Shown: one piece after another, positions 34,801 to 42,323 of the stretch
Numbering within the stretch: position 1 is the first letter of the stretch
Layout of the letters: every line of letters starts with the position of its first letter
Assembly (NCBI RefSeq): GCF_036237275.1
Contig: NZ_CP108352.1
Coordinates: forward strand, 3,100,001 to 3,164,000
DNA: 64,000 nt
Direction of reading: 5' to 3'
Origin: Streptomyces sp. NBC_01353
Lineage (GTDB): Bacteria > Actinomycetota > Actinomycetes > Streptomycetales > Streptomycetaceae
Position numbers and translations under genes: made by a program
The notes under the pieces: model-generated
What the model was told of the DNA's origin: nothing
Seen by the model: only the letters and a program-made list of their open reading frames with translations
Databases searched by the model: none

Positions 34801-35343
34801 GTCGGCGAAGCCGCGCGTCGTCAGGCAGGCCCGCAGCTCGTCGGGCCACCGGACGCGCGCGAGCCCCGCCTTCTCCAGATCGATCTGGCCCGCGAGGAGC
34901 TCCCGTACCGCGAGGTCCTGCTCCGGTCCGGACAGCAGCCGCAGCGGCTCGGCGAACAGTTCGGCGTCCTGGTGCGCGCGGATCAGGGCGTAGCAGTACG
35001 AGTGGAAGGTCGTCGCCTGCGGAGGCCGCGATCCTCCCAGCCGCGCCGCCATCCGGTCGCGCAGCTCCACGGCGGCCTTGCGGCTGAAGGTGAGGACGAG
35101 GATCCGCTCCGGGTCCGTCCCCTTCTCGACACGGGCCGCGACCGCCTCCACCAGCGTCGTCGTCTTGCCGGTGCCCGGTCCGGCGAGGACGAGCAGCGGT
35201 CCGCCCGCGTGGTCAACCACTTCCCGCTGTGCTGCGTCCAGCAGAGGGGGATCCACCTGGGTCGGGGCGGTGCGCACCAGTCGGTACGCGCCCGTGGTCC
35301 GCCCCTGGTACGGCGTGCGCCGGGTGGTGGAGGAGGAACTCAC
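31882..35343 (-). CDS. adnA: AdnA-type helicase-nuclease subunit
   Basis: A 1153-residue motor-nuclease. Walker A is GPGTGKTT (residues 55-62). Then VLTFSRKAAVELRDR, AVFVDEYQDTDPAQ, GDPDQSIYAFRG, LMTAHRAKGLEWS and FYVAATRARN follow. Residues about 460-550 are an Ala/Gly/Pro/Glu insertion of low complexity. The C-terminal nuclease has RGSMDRVETDEHGRAYVVDF and TGKSAPTRDE, plus cysteines in NTCALQWF and C1133, C1136 and C1142 (CTHCTFRASC), the arrangement of Fe-S-staple RecB nucleases. It acts with AdnB at DNA ends. GTG 35343 has no clear ribosome site; a slightly later start is possible. Confidence 0.9.
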   Translation of the reverse strand: MSSSSTTRRTPYQGRTTGAYRLVRTAPTQVDPPLLDAAQREVVDHAGGPLLVLAGPGTGKTTTLVEAVAARVEKGTDPERILVLTFSRKAAVELRDRMAARLGGSRPPQATTFHSYCYALIRAHQDAELFAEPLRLLSGPEQDLAVRELLAGQIDLEKAGLARVRWPDELRACLTTRGFADEVRAVLARSRELGLGPRALAEFAQRVGRPDWRAAAGFLAEYLDVLDLQGVLDYTELVHRAVLLSESVTLPDYDAVFVDEYQDTDPAQVRLLRALAGGGRTVVAFGDPDQSIYAFRGADVNGILDFPDTFRRLDGRPSDVRVLTGSRRSGAGLLAATRELTRRMPLPRLPGDKVRAHREPAATRGGGRVEVYTYPTASTESDNIADLLRRAHLEDGVPWQDMAVLVRAATTVPGLRRALTSAGVPLETDTADTPLRHEPAVAPLLLALRTAATPGTDDPAAQGAAGLDAAGDGAGEPADGAEEPAGADGDSARPAADPGAAFDAPAAAAGPGAEPSASGGGTEGDEGAGAWLDTETALTLLASPLAGMDPADLRRLGRALRDEERAGGNQVPPPSDVLLARALAEPERLVAHDQSYARGAKRLGDLLRQARNRLAAGGTAEEALWLLWNGTPWPGRLERAALRGGSAGRNADRDLDAVCALFEAAARAEDRVGGRGALNFLEELDAQDIAADTLSKRQTRPDAVRLMTAHRAKGLEWSLVVVAGVQEGLWPDLRRRGSLLEADRIGRDGLAEPLTPGALLAEERRLFYVAATRARNRLVVTAVKTPADDGDQPSRFLGELGTEPKDVPGRPRRPLAVAALVAELRATTVDPAASDALRDAAAQRLAQLAALTDDEGQPLVPAAHPDRWWGLFEPTRSRVPLRDRDHPVALSGSALDQLANTCALQWFLGREVKADAPATAAQGFGNVVHVLADEVASGRTPADLDVLMARLDSVWDALAFDAPWKSAQEKEHARVALERFLRWHVMDRGGRIPAATEHDFDVTLEAGAYEVRIRGSMDRVETDEHGRAYVVDFKTGKSAPTRDEVAHHPQLAVYQLAVREGALDEVFDGHRPDPGGAELVQLRQPAPKKEGGETLPKVQAQEPLAGEWVGDLLATAAGRVLDERFTPTTGQHCTHCTFRASCSAQPEGRHILE

Positions 35344-35492
35344 GTGGATCGACCGGTCCTGAGCGAAGAGGTGGAGAGGTGTACGGGGCGAACGACGACG
35401 TTACGGGAAACGGAGGGTGCCCGAGTCGTACTCCGTACGGGCCTCCGTGCCGTCATCGGGCCGCCCGGCCCGTCCTGCCATGGGCAAAGCCG

Positions 35493-35861
35493 TCACGTGT
35501 GAGTTCCCGCACGCGGATCCGGGTCGCCGACGTCCGTGCCGTCCCAGCGCGCCCGCCGCATGTCGAGCTTCGGTATGTGCCCCTCGGCGCTGCGCCCGGC
35601 CTGCCGGAGCGGGGTGCCCTCGTCCCGGTAGTGGTCGAGGGCGCGCAGCTCGTGGCCGGGCAGCAGCGTGCCGTCGGAGCGCACCACACGCCACCACGGC
35701 ACGGCCCCGCCGTACAGGGCCATCACTCGGCCGACCTGGCGCGGCCCTCCCTCGCCGAGCCATTCGGCCACGTCTCCGTAGGTCATCACCCGGCCCGGCG
35801 GGATCAGCTCGGCGACCTCAAGGACCCGCTCCGCGTACTCCGGAAGCTCCTCCACGCTCAT
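35493..35861 (-). CDS. Alkyltransferase-like (ATL) DNA-repair protein of the MGMT family
   Basis: A 122-residue MGMT-fold protein. The DNA-binding helix region VMTYGDVAEWLGEGGPRQVGRVMA is followed by PWWRVVRSDG. In true O6-alkylguanine alkyltransferases the motif is PCHRV with an acceptor Cys; here it is Trp, the mark of alkyltransferase-like proteins. These bind O6-alkylguanine and hand the lesion to nucleotide excision repair without repairing it directly. ATG 35861 (MSVEELPEYAERV) is preferred over ATG 35870. It lies 149 bp upstream of adnA on the same strand; an equivalent gene (Rv3204) sits near adnAB in M. tuberculosis by memory. Confidence 0.88.
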   Translation of the reverse strand: MSVEELPEYAERVLEVAELIPPGRVMTYGDVAEWLGEGGPRQVGRVMALYGGAVPWWRVVRSDGTLLPGHELRALDHYRDEGTPLRQAGRSAEGHIPKLDMRRARWDGTDVGDPDPRAGTHT

Positions 35862-35960
35862 CCGCCCCATCCTGCCTCACCCCACCGACAACCCCACCGA
35901 CAACGCCCTGATGCCTCCGTAGGGCGCCGCTTCGTGCCACCATCGTCCGGGCGGTGACTG

Positions 35961-38738
35961 GTGATACGAGATCAAGAGCGACAAGACGACCAAGAAGAAC
36001 AACAATTCGAAATGCAGGACGCGTCGCACGACGAGCACGCGGCACAAGCAGAGACGGACATGGTGATGGGGTACGACGCTCGGCCTCCTGAGGAGGGGGC
36101 TCACCCCGACCTGCCCTCGCCCGAGGGGGAGCCCAGCGAGCGGGTCTCGCAGGACGAACCGCTGCTCGCCGCCCGTGTGCACCGCCCCTCCGACCTGATG
36201 CGGCTCCTCGTCGGCGTCCTCGCCATCGCCGTTGTCATCGCCATCGCCGCCTTCGCCCACGGCACCACCTCAGGCCTCGAGCAGGACATCAACAAGGGCG
36301 CCGGCGGTGCGCCGGACGTCTTCGTCAAGATCGCCGGGCTCGTCTCCAGCATCGCCGTCCTGCTCGTGCCGGTGGCCTTCGCCATCGAGCGGCTGATCAA
36401 ACGGGACGGACTGCGGATCGCCGACGGCGTCCTCGCCGCCGTGCTCGCCCACGGTGTCACCCTCGCCACCGACCTCTGGGTCGCCAAGGCCGCGCCCGGC
36501 ACCATCCAGGACGCGCTGACCCAGCCGGCCACGGGCGGCGGGCTCACCGACCCGGTGCACAACTACCTCGCGCCCGTCATCGCGTACATGACCGCCGTCG
36601 GCATGGCGCGTCGGCCGCGCTGGCGGGTGAGCCTGTGGGCGGTGCTGCTGCTCGACGCGTTCACGATGCTGGTCGCCGGGTACACCACCGCGTTCTCGAT
36701 CATCCTGACCGTACTGATCGGCTGGACCGTCGCGTACGGAACGCTGTACGCGGTCGGCTCCCCCAACGTCCGCCCCACCGGGCAGACCCTCCTGGCCGGT
36801 CTGCGCCGGGTCGGCTTCCGGCCGGTCACGGCGCTGCGCGCCGAGGGCGCGGGCGTGCCCGACTCGGCCGACAGCAGCGACCGCGGCCGCCGCTACATCG
36901 TCACGCTCGAGGACGGGCCGCCGCTCGACGTCACCGTCGTGGACCGGGAACTGCAGGCGCACGGCTTCTTCTACCGGGTCTGGCGCAGGATCACCCTGCG
37001 CGCGATCACCACCCGCCGCTCGATCGTCTCGCTGCGCCAGGCGCTGGAGCAGGAGGCCCTCCTCGCGTACGCGGCGATCGCCGCCGGGGCCAACGCGCCG
37101 AAGCTGATCGCCACCTCCGAGCTCGGCCCGGACGCCGTGATGCTCGTGTACGAGCACCTGGGCGGCCGGACCCTGGACTCGCTGGACGACAAGGAGATCA
37201 CCGACGATCTGGTGCACAGCGCCTGGCGACAGGTGAAGGCTCTCCAGTCGCGCCGGATCGCGCACCGCAGGCTCGCGGGAGACGCGATTCTGGTGGATCG
37301 TTCCGGCAAGGTCATCCTGACCGACCTGCGGGGCGGTGAGATCGCCGCGGGCGACCTGATCCTGCGGATGGACATCGCGCAGCTGCTCACCACCCTCGGT
37401 CTGCGGGTGGGTGCCGAGCGGGCGGTGGCCGGGGCCGTGGCGGTGCTCGGCCCGGACGCGATCGCCGACTGTCTCCCCCTGCTCCAGCCGATCGCGCTGA
37501 GCCGCTCCACGCGAGCGACGCTGCGGAGGCTGGCCCGGGAGCGGTCGACGCGGGAGCGCGAGGCCGTGCTCGAGGCGTCGGAGGCGGCGAAGCGGGCGCG
37601 GGCCGAAGCGACGGCGGCGACCGCGGGCACCACGGAACTCAAGCCGGACCGCAAGTCCGACCGGAAGATCGAGAAGGCGGAGAAGCAGGCCGAGAAGCGG
37701 GCGCTCGACTCGGCGCTCGACGAGGCCCGCGAGGAGGATCTGCTGGCCCAGATCCGCCAGCAGGTGCTGCTGATCCGCCCCCAGGCACCGGTCGAACCGG
37801 TCCGTCTGGAGCGGATCAAGCCACGCACGCTCATCAGTCTCATCGCCGGCGCCGTCGCCGCGTACTTCCTGCTGTCGCAGATCGCCCGGACACCGCTGTC
37901 CACCATCAGCTCGGCCGACTGGCGGTGGGTGGCGGCTGCCGTGCTCTTCTCGGCACTGAGCTACGTCGCCGCCGCGATGAGCCTGCTCGGCTTCGTACCG
38001 GAGCGGGTCGGGTTCTGGCGGACGGTGGTCGCGCAGGTGGCAGGTTCGTTCGTGAAGATCGTCGCCCCGGCGGCGGTCGGCGGAGTCGCGCTGAACACCC
38101 GGTTCCTCCAGCGCTCGGGAGTGCGGCCGGGGCTCGCGGTGGCGAGCGTCGGCGCGTCGCAGCTCTTCGGACTCGGGGCGCACATCCTGCTCCTGCTCGC
38201 CTTCGGCTATCTGACGGGTACGGAGAGGTCCCAGTCCTTCACCCCGTCGAGGACGGTCATCGCCGGTCTGCTGACGGTGGCGGTGCTGGTGCTGGTGGTC
38301 ACGGCGATCCCGTTCATGCGGAAGTTCGTGTCGACGCGGCTGCGGTCGCTCTTCGCGGGTGTCGTGCCGCGCATGCTGGACGTGCTCCAGCGGCCGCTGA
38401 AGCTCCTCACGGGCATCGGCGGGATGCTGCTCCTGACCGGGCTGTTCGTGCTCTGCCTGGACGCCTCGATCCGCGCGTTCGGGCACGAGAGCCAGGGAAT
38501 CAGCTACGCCAGCGTGGCGGTCGTCTTCCTCGCGGGCAACGCGCTCGGCTCGGCGGCCCCGACGCCTGGCGGTGTGGGCGCGGTCGAGACCGCGCTGACC
38601 CTCGGTCTGGTCGCGGTCGGCCTCCCCATTGAGGTCGCGACCCCGGCGGTGCTGCTGTACCGGCTCCTGACGCTGTGGCTGCCGGTGTTGCCGGGGTGGT
38701 TGTGCTTCAACTGGCTGACGAAGCGGGGCGCGCTTTAG
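35961..38738 (+). CDS. Flippase-like (MprF/LPG-synthase TM family) protein fused to a degenerate kinase domain
   Basis: A 925-residue membrane protein. An acidic N-terminus is followed by about six hydrophobic segments (residues about 75-260). A cytoplasmic kinase-like region spans about 310-490 (LEQEALLAYAAIAAGANAPKL, VYEHLGGRTL, then HRRLAGDAILVDRSGKVILTDLRGGE where a kinase would have HRD-N and DFG). A charged coiled-coil-like stretch with EKAEKQAEKRALDSALDEA comes next, then a C-terminal LPG-synthase/flippase domain of about seven spans (AAPTPGGVGAVETALT is the family motif). It probably moves or modifies a lipid, with the pseudokinase sensing a ligand. The start GTG 35961 is uncertain; ATG 36012 is an alternative. 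Confidence 0.8.
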   Translation: MIRDQERQDDQEEQQFEMQDASHDEHAAQAETDMVMGYDARPPEEGAHPDLPSPEGEPSERVSQDEPLLAARVHRPSDLMRLLVGVLAIAVVIAIAAFAHGTTSGLEQDINKGAGGAPDVFVKIAGLVSSIAVLLVPVAFAIERLIKRDGLRIADGVLAAVLAHGVTLATDLWVAKAAPGTIQDALTQPATGGGLTDPVHNYLAPVIAYMTAVGMARRPRWRVSLWAVLLLDAFTMLVAGYTTAFSIILTVLIGWTVAYGTLYAVGSPNVRPTGQTLLAGLRRVGFRPVTALRAEGAGVPDSADSSDRGRRYIVTLEDGPPLDVTVVDRELQAHGFFYRVWRRITLRAITTRRSIVSLRQALEQEALLAYAAIAAGANAPKLIATSELGPDAVMLVYEHLGGRTLDSLDDKEITDDLVHSAWRQVKALQSRRIAHRRLAGDAILVDRSGKVILTDLRGGEIAAGDLILRMDIAQLLTTLGLRVGAERAVAGAVAVLGPDAIADCLPLLQPIALSRSTRATLRRLARERSTREREAVLEASEAAKRARAEATAATAGTTELKPDRKSDRKIEKAEKQAEKRALDSALDEAREEDLLAQIRQQVLLIRPQAPVEPVRLERIKPRTLISLIAGAVAAYFLLSQIARTPLSTISSADWRWVAAAVLFSALSYVAAAMSLLGFVPERVGFWRTVVAQVAGSFVKIVAPAAVGGVALNTRFLQRSGVRPGLAVASVGASQLFGLGAHILLLLAFGYLTGTERSQSFTPSRTVIAGLLTVAVLVLVVTAIPFMRKFVSTRLRSLFAGVVPRMLDVLQRPLKLLTGIGGMLLLTGLFVLCLDASIRAFGHESQGISYASVAVVFLAGNALGSAAPTPGGVGAVETALTLGLVAVGLPIEVATPAVLLYRLLTLWLPVLPGWLCFNWLTKRGAL

Positions 38739-38773
38739 CGCGCGGCGGGGGCGGCGGGCGGGGTCGTGCGGAG

Positions 38774-39025
38774 TCTGCGGGCCGGCGGTGGCTGGTCGCA
38801 CAGTTCCCCGCGCCCCTGACGGCCGGAGGCCAGGGCCGTACGACATCTGCAGGCGCGTCGTGGCTGAGCGCGCAGTTCCCCGCGCCCCTGGCAGGGCCCG
38901 CGTAGCCGGCGCCGTAGGGAGTCTGCCCGCGCGTCGTGGCTGAGCGCGCAGCTCCCCGCGCCCCTGAAGGGCAGGCGGGGCCGATGCCGTACGACGTCTG
39001 CGGGCCGCGCCCCTCACAGGGCCCC
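38774..39025. repeat. Intergenic array of about 75-bp REP-like units
   Basis: Three full units and a truncated fourth start at 38774, 38846, 38922 and 38997 (spacing 72, 76, 75). Each full unit begins TCTGC and contains (A/C)CAG(T/C)TCCCCGCGCCCCT in the middle; units 2-4 are each preceded by a GTACGAC- or CCGTAGGGAG-type end. The copies differ by substitutions, so they are not a recent duplication. The CAGTTCCCCGCGCCCCT core is a dispersed intergenic motif I recognise from Streptomyces genomes. The 350-bp gap 38739-39089 holds nothing else I can support. Confidence 0.75.
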
Positions 39026-39089
39026 CTTCGTGACACCCGTGTGGGTGCCCGCCCGCGCGGGGTGGCTTTGTTCGGCTCACGATGGTTTT

Positions 39090-40658
39090 ATGCCGATCTC
39101 CGCCGCGCAGCGTGCCGTCCTGCTCACCGCGACCACCGTGTTGCTCGCCGCCGGAGTCGCCGGATGCTCGGACAGTGGTGGGACGGCCTCCGACTCGCCC
39201 ACCGATCTCGCCGGGTTCGCCACGCAGGAGCTGGAGTGGGCCGCCTGTCCGCCCCCGTCAGCCGCGGAGGGCGGCGGTACCGCGCCCTCCCCGCTGCCCG
39301 GCGGGACCGCCTGGGAGTGCTCGTTCATGGACGCGCCGCTCGACTACGCCGACCCCGGAGGCGAGACCATCGAGCTGGCCCTGATCCGCGCCCGGACCAG
39401 CAACCCGGACCAGCGGATCGGCTCCATGATCTACAACTTCGGCGGCCCCGGCGGCTCCGGCGTCACCGGCCTGCCCTCCTTCGCCCCGGACTACGAGAAG
39501 CTCCGCACCCGCTACGACCTCGTCTCCTTCGACCCCCGGGGCGTCGGCCGCAGCGCGGACGTCCAGTGCCTGACCGACAAGGAGCTGGACGCCTACTACG
39601 CCATGGACTTCACCCCGGACGACGCCCCCGAGGAGCGGACGCTGTCCGACGGGCAGAAGAAGTACGCCGCCGGCTGCGAGAAGGAGTCCGGCGCGGTGCT
39701 CCCCCACGTCGGCACCGAGAACGCCGCCCGCGACCTGGACCTGATGCGCCAGGTCCTCGGCGACGACAAGCTCCATTACTTCGGCATCTCGTACGGCACA
39801 CAACTGGGCGGCGTGTACGCCCACTTGTTCCCCGAGAACGTCGGCCGCGCCCTCTTCGACGCGGTCGTCGACCCGAACTCCGGCACGGAGGCCGGCGCCC
39901 TCGGCCAGGCCCAGGGCTTCCAGCTCGCCCTCGACAACTTCGCCAAGGACTGCGTGGCCCGCGGCGACGCCTGCACGCTGCCCGGTTCGACGGTCGCCGA
40001 GATCGAGTCGTTCATCATCGGCCTCCTGGACGAGCTCGACGAGAAGCCGATCGCCGGGATCGGGGACCGCAAACTGACCCAGACCCAGGCCACCAACGGC
40101 ATCGCACAGGCCCTGTACTCCAAGGAGTTCTGGCAGTACCTGGAACAGGGGCTCGACTCGGCCGAGGGCGGCGACGGCGCGCTGCTGCTCGCCCTCTCCG
40201 ACTCCATGAACGGACGCGACCAGAACGGCAGTTACAGCAACATCCAAGCGGCGAACGCGGCCATCAACTGCGTGGACTTCAAGGAGCGCTACACCCTCGG
40301 CCAGGCCAAGGAGCAGCTCCCGGAGTTCCAGAAAACCTCCGCCGTCTTCGGTGACTACATGGGCTGGGCCCTGTCGGGCTGCTCCCAGTGGCCGGTCCCG
40401 GGCGCCTGGGAGCACCCCGACGTCTCCGCGCCCGGCTCCGCCCCGATCCTGGTGCTCGGCACGACGGGCGACCCGGCGACCCCGTACGCGGGGACCCGGG
40501 CGATGGTGGACGCGCTCGGCGAGGGCGTCGGCGTGGAGCTGACGTACGAGGGCGAGGGCCACGGCGCGTACAACGGCGGCAACGCGTGCGTGCAGAACAC
40601 CGTCAACGCGTACTTCCTGGACGGAAAGGTGCCGGCCTCCGGGACCATCTGCAAATAA
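39090..40658 (+). CDS. TAP-type alpha/beta-hydrolase lipoprotein peptidase, copy 1
   Basis: A 522-residue exported hydrolase. The signal peptide has the lipobox VAGC (about residue 26), then a Gly/Ser/Thr linker. The alpha/beta-hydrolase core has YNFGGPGGSGV (oxyanion region), FDPRGVGRS, the nucleophile elbow GISYGTQLGG, and GTTGDPATPY and GEGHGAY carrying the Asp and His of the triad. The C-terminal part matches tripeptidyl-aminopeptidase (TAP-like) enzymes such as those of the SlpD/E group, which trim peptides outside the membrane. ATG 39090 gives a normal signal peptide; ribosome site unclear. It is followed in tandem by a paralogue 54 bp later. Confidence 0.88.
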   Translation: MPISAAQRAVLLTATTVLLAAGVAGCSDSGGTASDSPTDLAGFATQELEWAACPPPSAAEGGGTAPSPLPGGTAWECSFMDAPLDYADPGGETIELALIRARTSNPDQRIGSMIYNFGGPGGSGVTGLPSFAPDYEKLRTRYDLVSFDPRGVGRSADVQCLTDKELDAYYAMDFTPDDAPEERTLSDGQKKYAAGCEKESGAVLPHVGTENAARDLDLMRQVLGDDKLHYFGISYGTQLGGVYAHLFPENVGRALFDAVVDPNSGTEAGALGQAQGFQLALDNFAKDCVARGDACTLPGSTVAEIESFIIGLLDELDEKPIAGIGDRKLTQTQATNGIAQALYSKEFWQYLEQGLDSAEGGDGALLLALSDSMNGRDQNGSYSNIQAANAAINCVDFKERYTLGQAKEQLPEFQKTSAVFGDYMGWALSGCSQWPVPGAWEHPDVSAPGSAPILVLGTTGDPATPYAGTRAMVDALGEGVGVELTYEGEGHGAYNGGNACVQNTVNAYFLDGKVPASGTICK

Positions 40659-40712
40659 GTCCACCCCGGCGCCTAGGATGGCGACTTTCCGGTCCGGATC
40701 ACGGGGGTTGTC

Positions 40713-42278
40713 TTGTCCAAACGGATACGGGTGGCGGCCGCGGTCGTCACCGGGCTGCTGGTCGCGGGCTGCACAAGCACCGGAACGCCCACCGAGACCC
40801 CTCGGAGCATCGGAAAGACCCCGCCGAGCGCGGACGCCAAGCAGCCGAGGGACGCCGCGCTGCCCGCCTCGCTCACCGGGCAGCGCCCCGAGTGGAAGCC
40901 CTGTGCCGCCCCCGAGGGCGGCGACAAGCCCGGCGCCGACTGGCGCTGCACCGAGGTGCGGGTCCCGCTCGACTACACGCGGCCCGACGGCGAGACGATC
41001 CCGATCGCGCTGATCCGCAAGGAGGCCCGCGACAAGAACCGGCGGCTCGGCTCCCTCCTCTTCAACTTCGGCGGCCCGGGCGCCTCCGGGGTCGAGATAC
41101 TCCCCCGCGCGGCCCAGGCGTACAGCGCGCTGAACCGCCGCTACGACCTGGTCGGCTTCGACCCGCGCGGCGTCCGGCAGAGCGCCGGTGTGGTGTGCCG
41201 GGACGACAAGGAGCTGGCCGCCGCCGAGACCGTCGACGCGACGCCGGACACGCCGGCCGAGGAGGCCGCGTTCCGCGCGGACGGCGCCTCCTTCGGCGCC
41301 GGGTGCGCCCGCCGCTCCGGCAAGGTCATCCCGCACACCACGACCAGCAACACCGCCCGTGACCTGGACCTGGTCCGGCACGTCCTCGGCGACGACAAGC
41401 TGAACTACTTCGGCATCTCCTACGGAACCCAGCTCGGCGGCGCCTACGCGCACCTGTTCCCGGCGCACGTCGGCCGGACCGTCCTCGACGCGGTCGTCGA
41501 CCCGACCGCCGACAGCACGGGCCACGCCCGCAACCAGACGATCGGCTTCCAGCGCGCCCTGGACAACTACCTGAAGAGCACCGGCGAGGACGCGAAGAAG
41601 GGAACGGCCCGGATCGCCCGTCTGCTGGAGCGGCTGGACGGCGACCCGCTGCCCGTCGGCGACCGGCAGCTGACCGACAGTCTGGCGCTCACCGGCATCG
41701 CGGTCACGCTCTACTCGCAGAGCAACTGGCCCCTGCTGACCTCCGCCCTGGAGCAGGCCCGGAACCGCAACGGCGCGGAGTTGCTGGCCCTGGCCGACTC
41801 GTACAACGACCGGGACGAGTCCGGGCACTACTCCACCCAGTCCCACTCCCAGCGGGCGATCTCCTGCGCCGACTCCGCCGAGCGGCCGACGACCGAGCAG
41901 GCGAAGGCGCTGCTGCCGGAGTTCCGCAAGCTCTCGCCGGTCTTCGGCGCGTTCCTCGCCTGGGACACGGCCGGCTGGTGCGCTCAGTGGCCGGTGAAGG
42001 GCGAGCGGGTCGACCCGGACGCCGGGGCGCCCGGCGCCGGCCCGATCCTGGTCGTCGGTACGACCGGTGACCCGGCGACCCCGTACGAGGGGGCCGAGCG
42101 GATGGCGAAGGAGCTGGGCACCGGCGTCGGCGTCCTGGTCAGCAACGAGGGCGAGGGCCATGGCGCGTACGGCACGTCGTCCTGTGTGACGAGGACGGTC
42201 GACGCGTACCTCCTGGACGGCAAGGTCCCCGCCTACGGCACGACCTGCTCCAGCGGGGCGGCGCGAAGCGGGGCATGA
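40713..42278 (+). CDS. TAP-type alpha/beta-hydrolase lipoprotein peptidase, copy 2
   Basis: A 521-residue paralogue of the preceding gene, starting with TTG 40713 (GGGGG seven nt upstream). Signal peptide RVAAAVVTGLLVAGC with lipobox VAGC, then a Thr/Pro linker. Core motifs are FNFGGPGASGV, FDPRGVRQS, GISYGTQLGG, GTTGDPATPYEG and GEGHGAYG. Both proteins are likely lipid-anchored exopeptidases acting at the cell surface. It ends before a strong terminator and is convergent with moeZ. Confidence 0.88.
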   Translation: MSKRIRVAAAVVTGLLVAGCTSTGTPTETPRSIGKTPPSADAKQPRDAALPASLTGQRPEWKPCAAPEGGDKPGADWRCTEVRVPLDYTRPDGETIPIALIRKEARDKNRRLGSLLFNFGGPGASGVEILPRAAQAYSALNRRYDLVGFDPRGVRQSAGVVCRDDKELAAAETVDATPDTPAEEAAFRADGASFGAGCARRSGKVIPHTTTSNTARDLDLVRHVLGDDKLNYFGISYGTQLGGAYAHLFPAHVGRTVLDAVVDPTADSTGHARNQTIGFQRALDNYLKSTGEDAKKGTARIARLLERLDGDPLPVGDRQLTDSLALTGIAVTLYSQSNWPLLTSALEQARNRNGAELLALADSYNDRDESGHYSTQSHSQRAISCADSAERPTTEQAKALLPEFRKLSPVFGAFLAWDTAGWCAQWPVKGERVDPDAGAPGAGPILVVGTTGDPATPYEGAERMAKELGTGVGVLVSNEGEGHGAYGTSSCVTRTVDAYLLDGKVPAYGTTCSSGAARSGA

Positions 42279-42282
42279 GAAA

Positions 42283-42310
42283 GGGCCGGACCTGATGCCA
42301 GGTCCGGCCC
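42283..42310. terminator. Bidirectional terminator between TAP peptidase and moeZ
   Basis: A perfect 12-bp stem (GGGCCGGACCTG with complement) and ATGC loop, between convergent stop codons; followed by CCTTCG on the plus strand. Confidence 0.75.
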
Positions 42311-42323
42311 CTTCGTCGTACGC

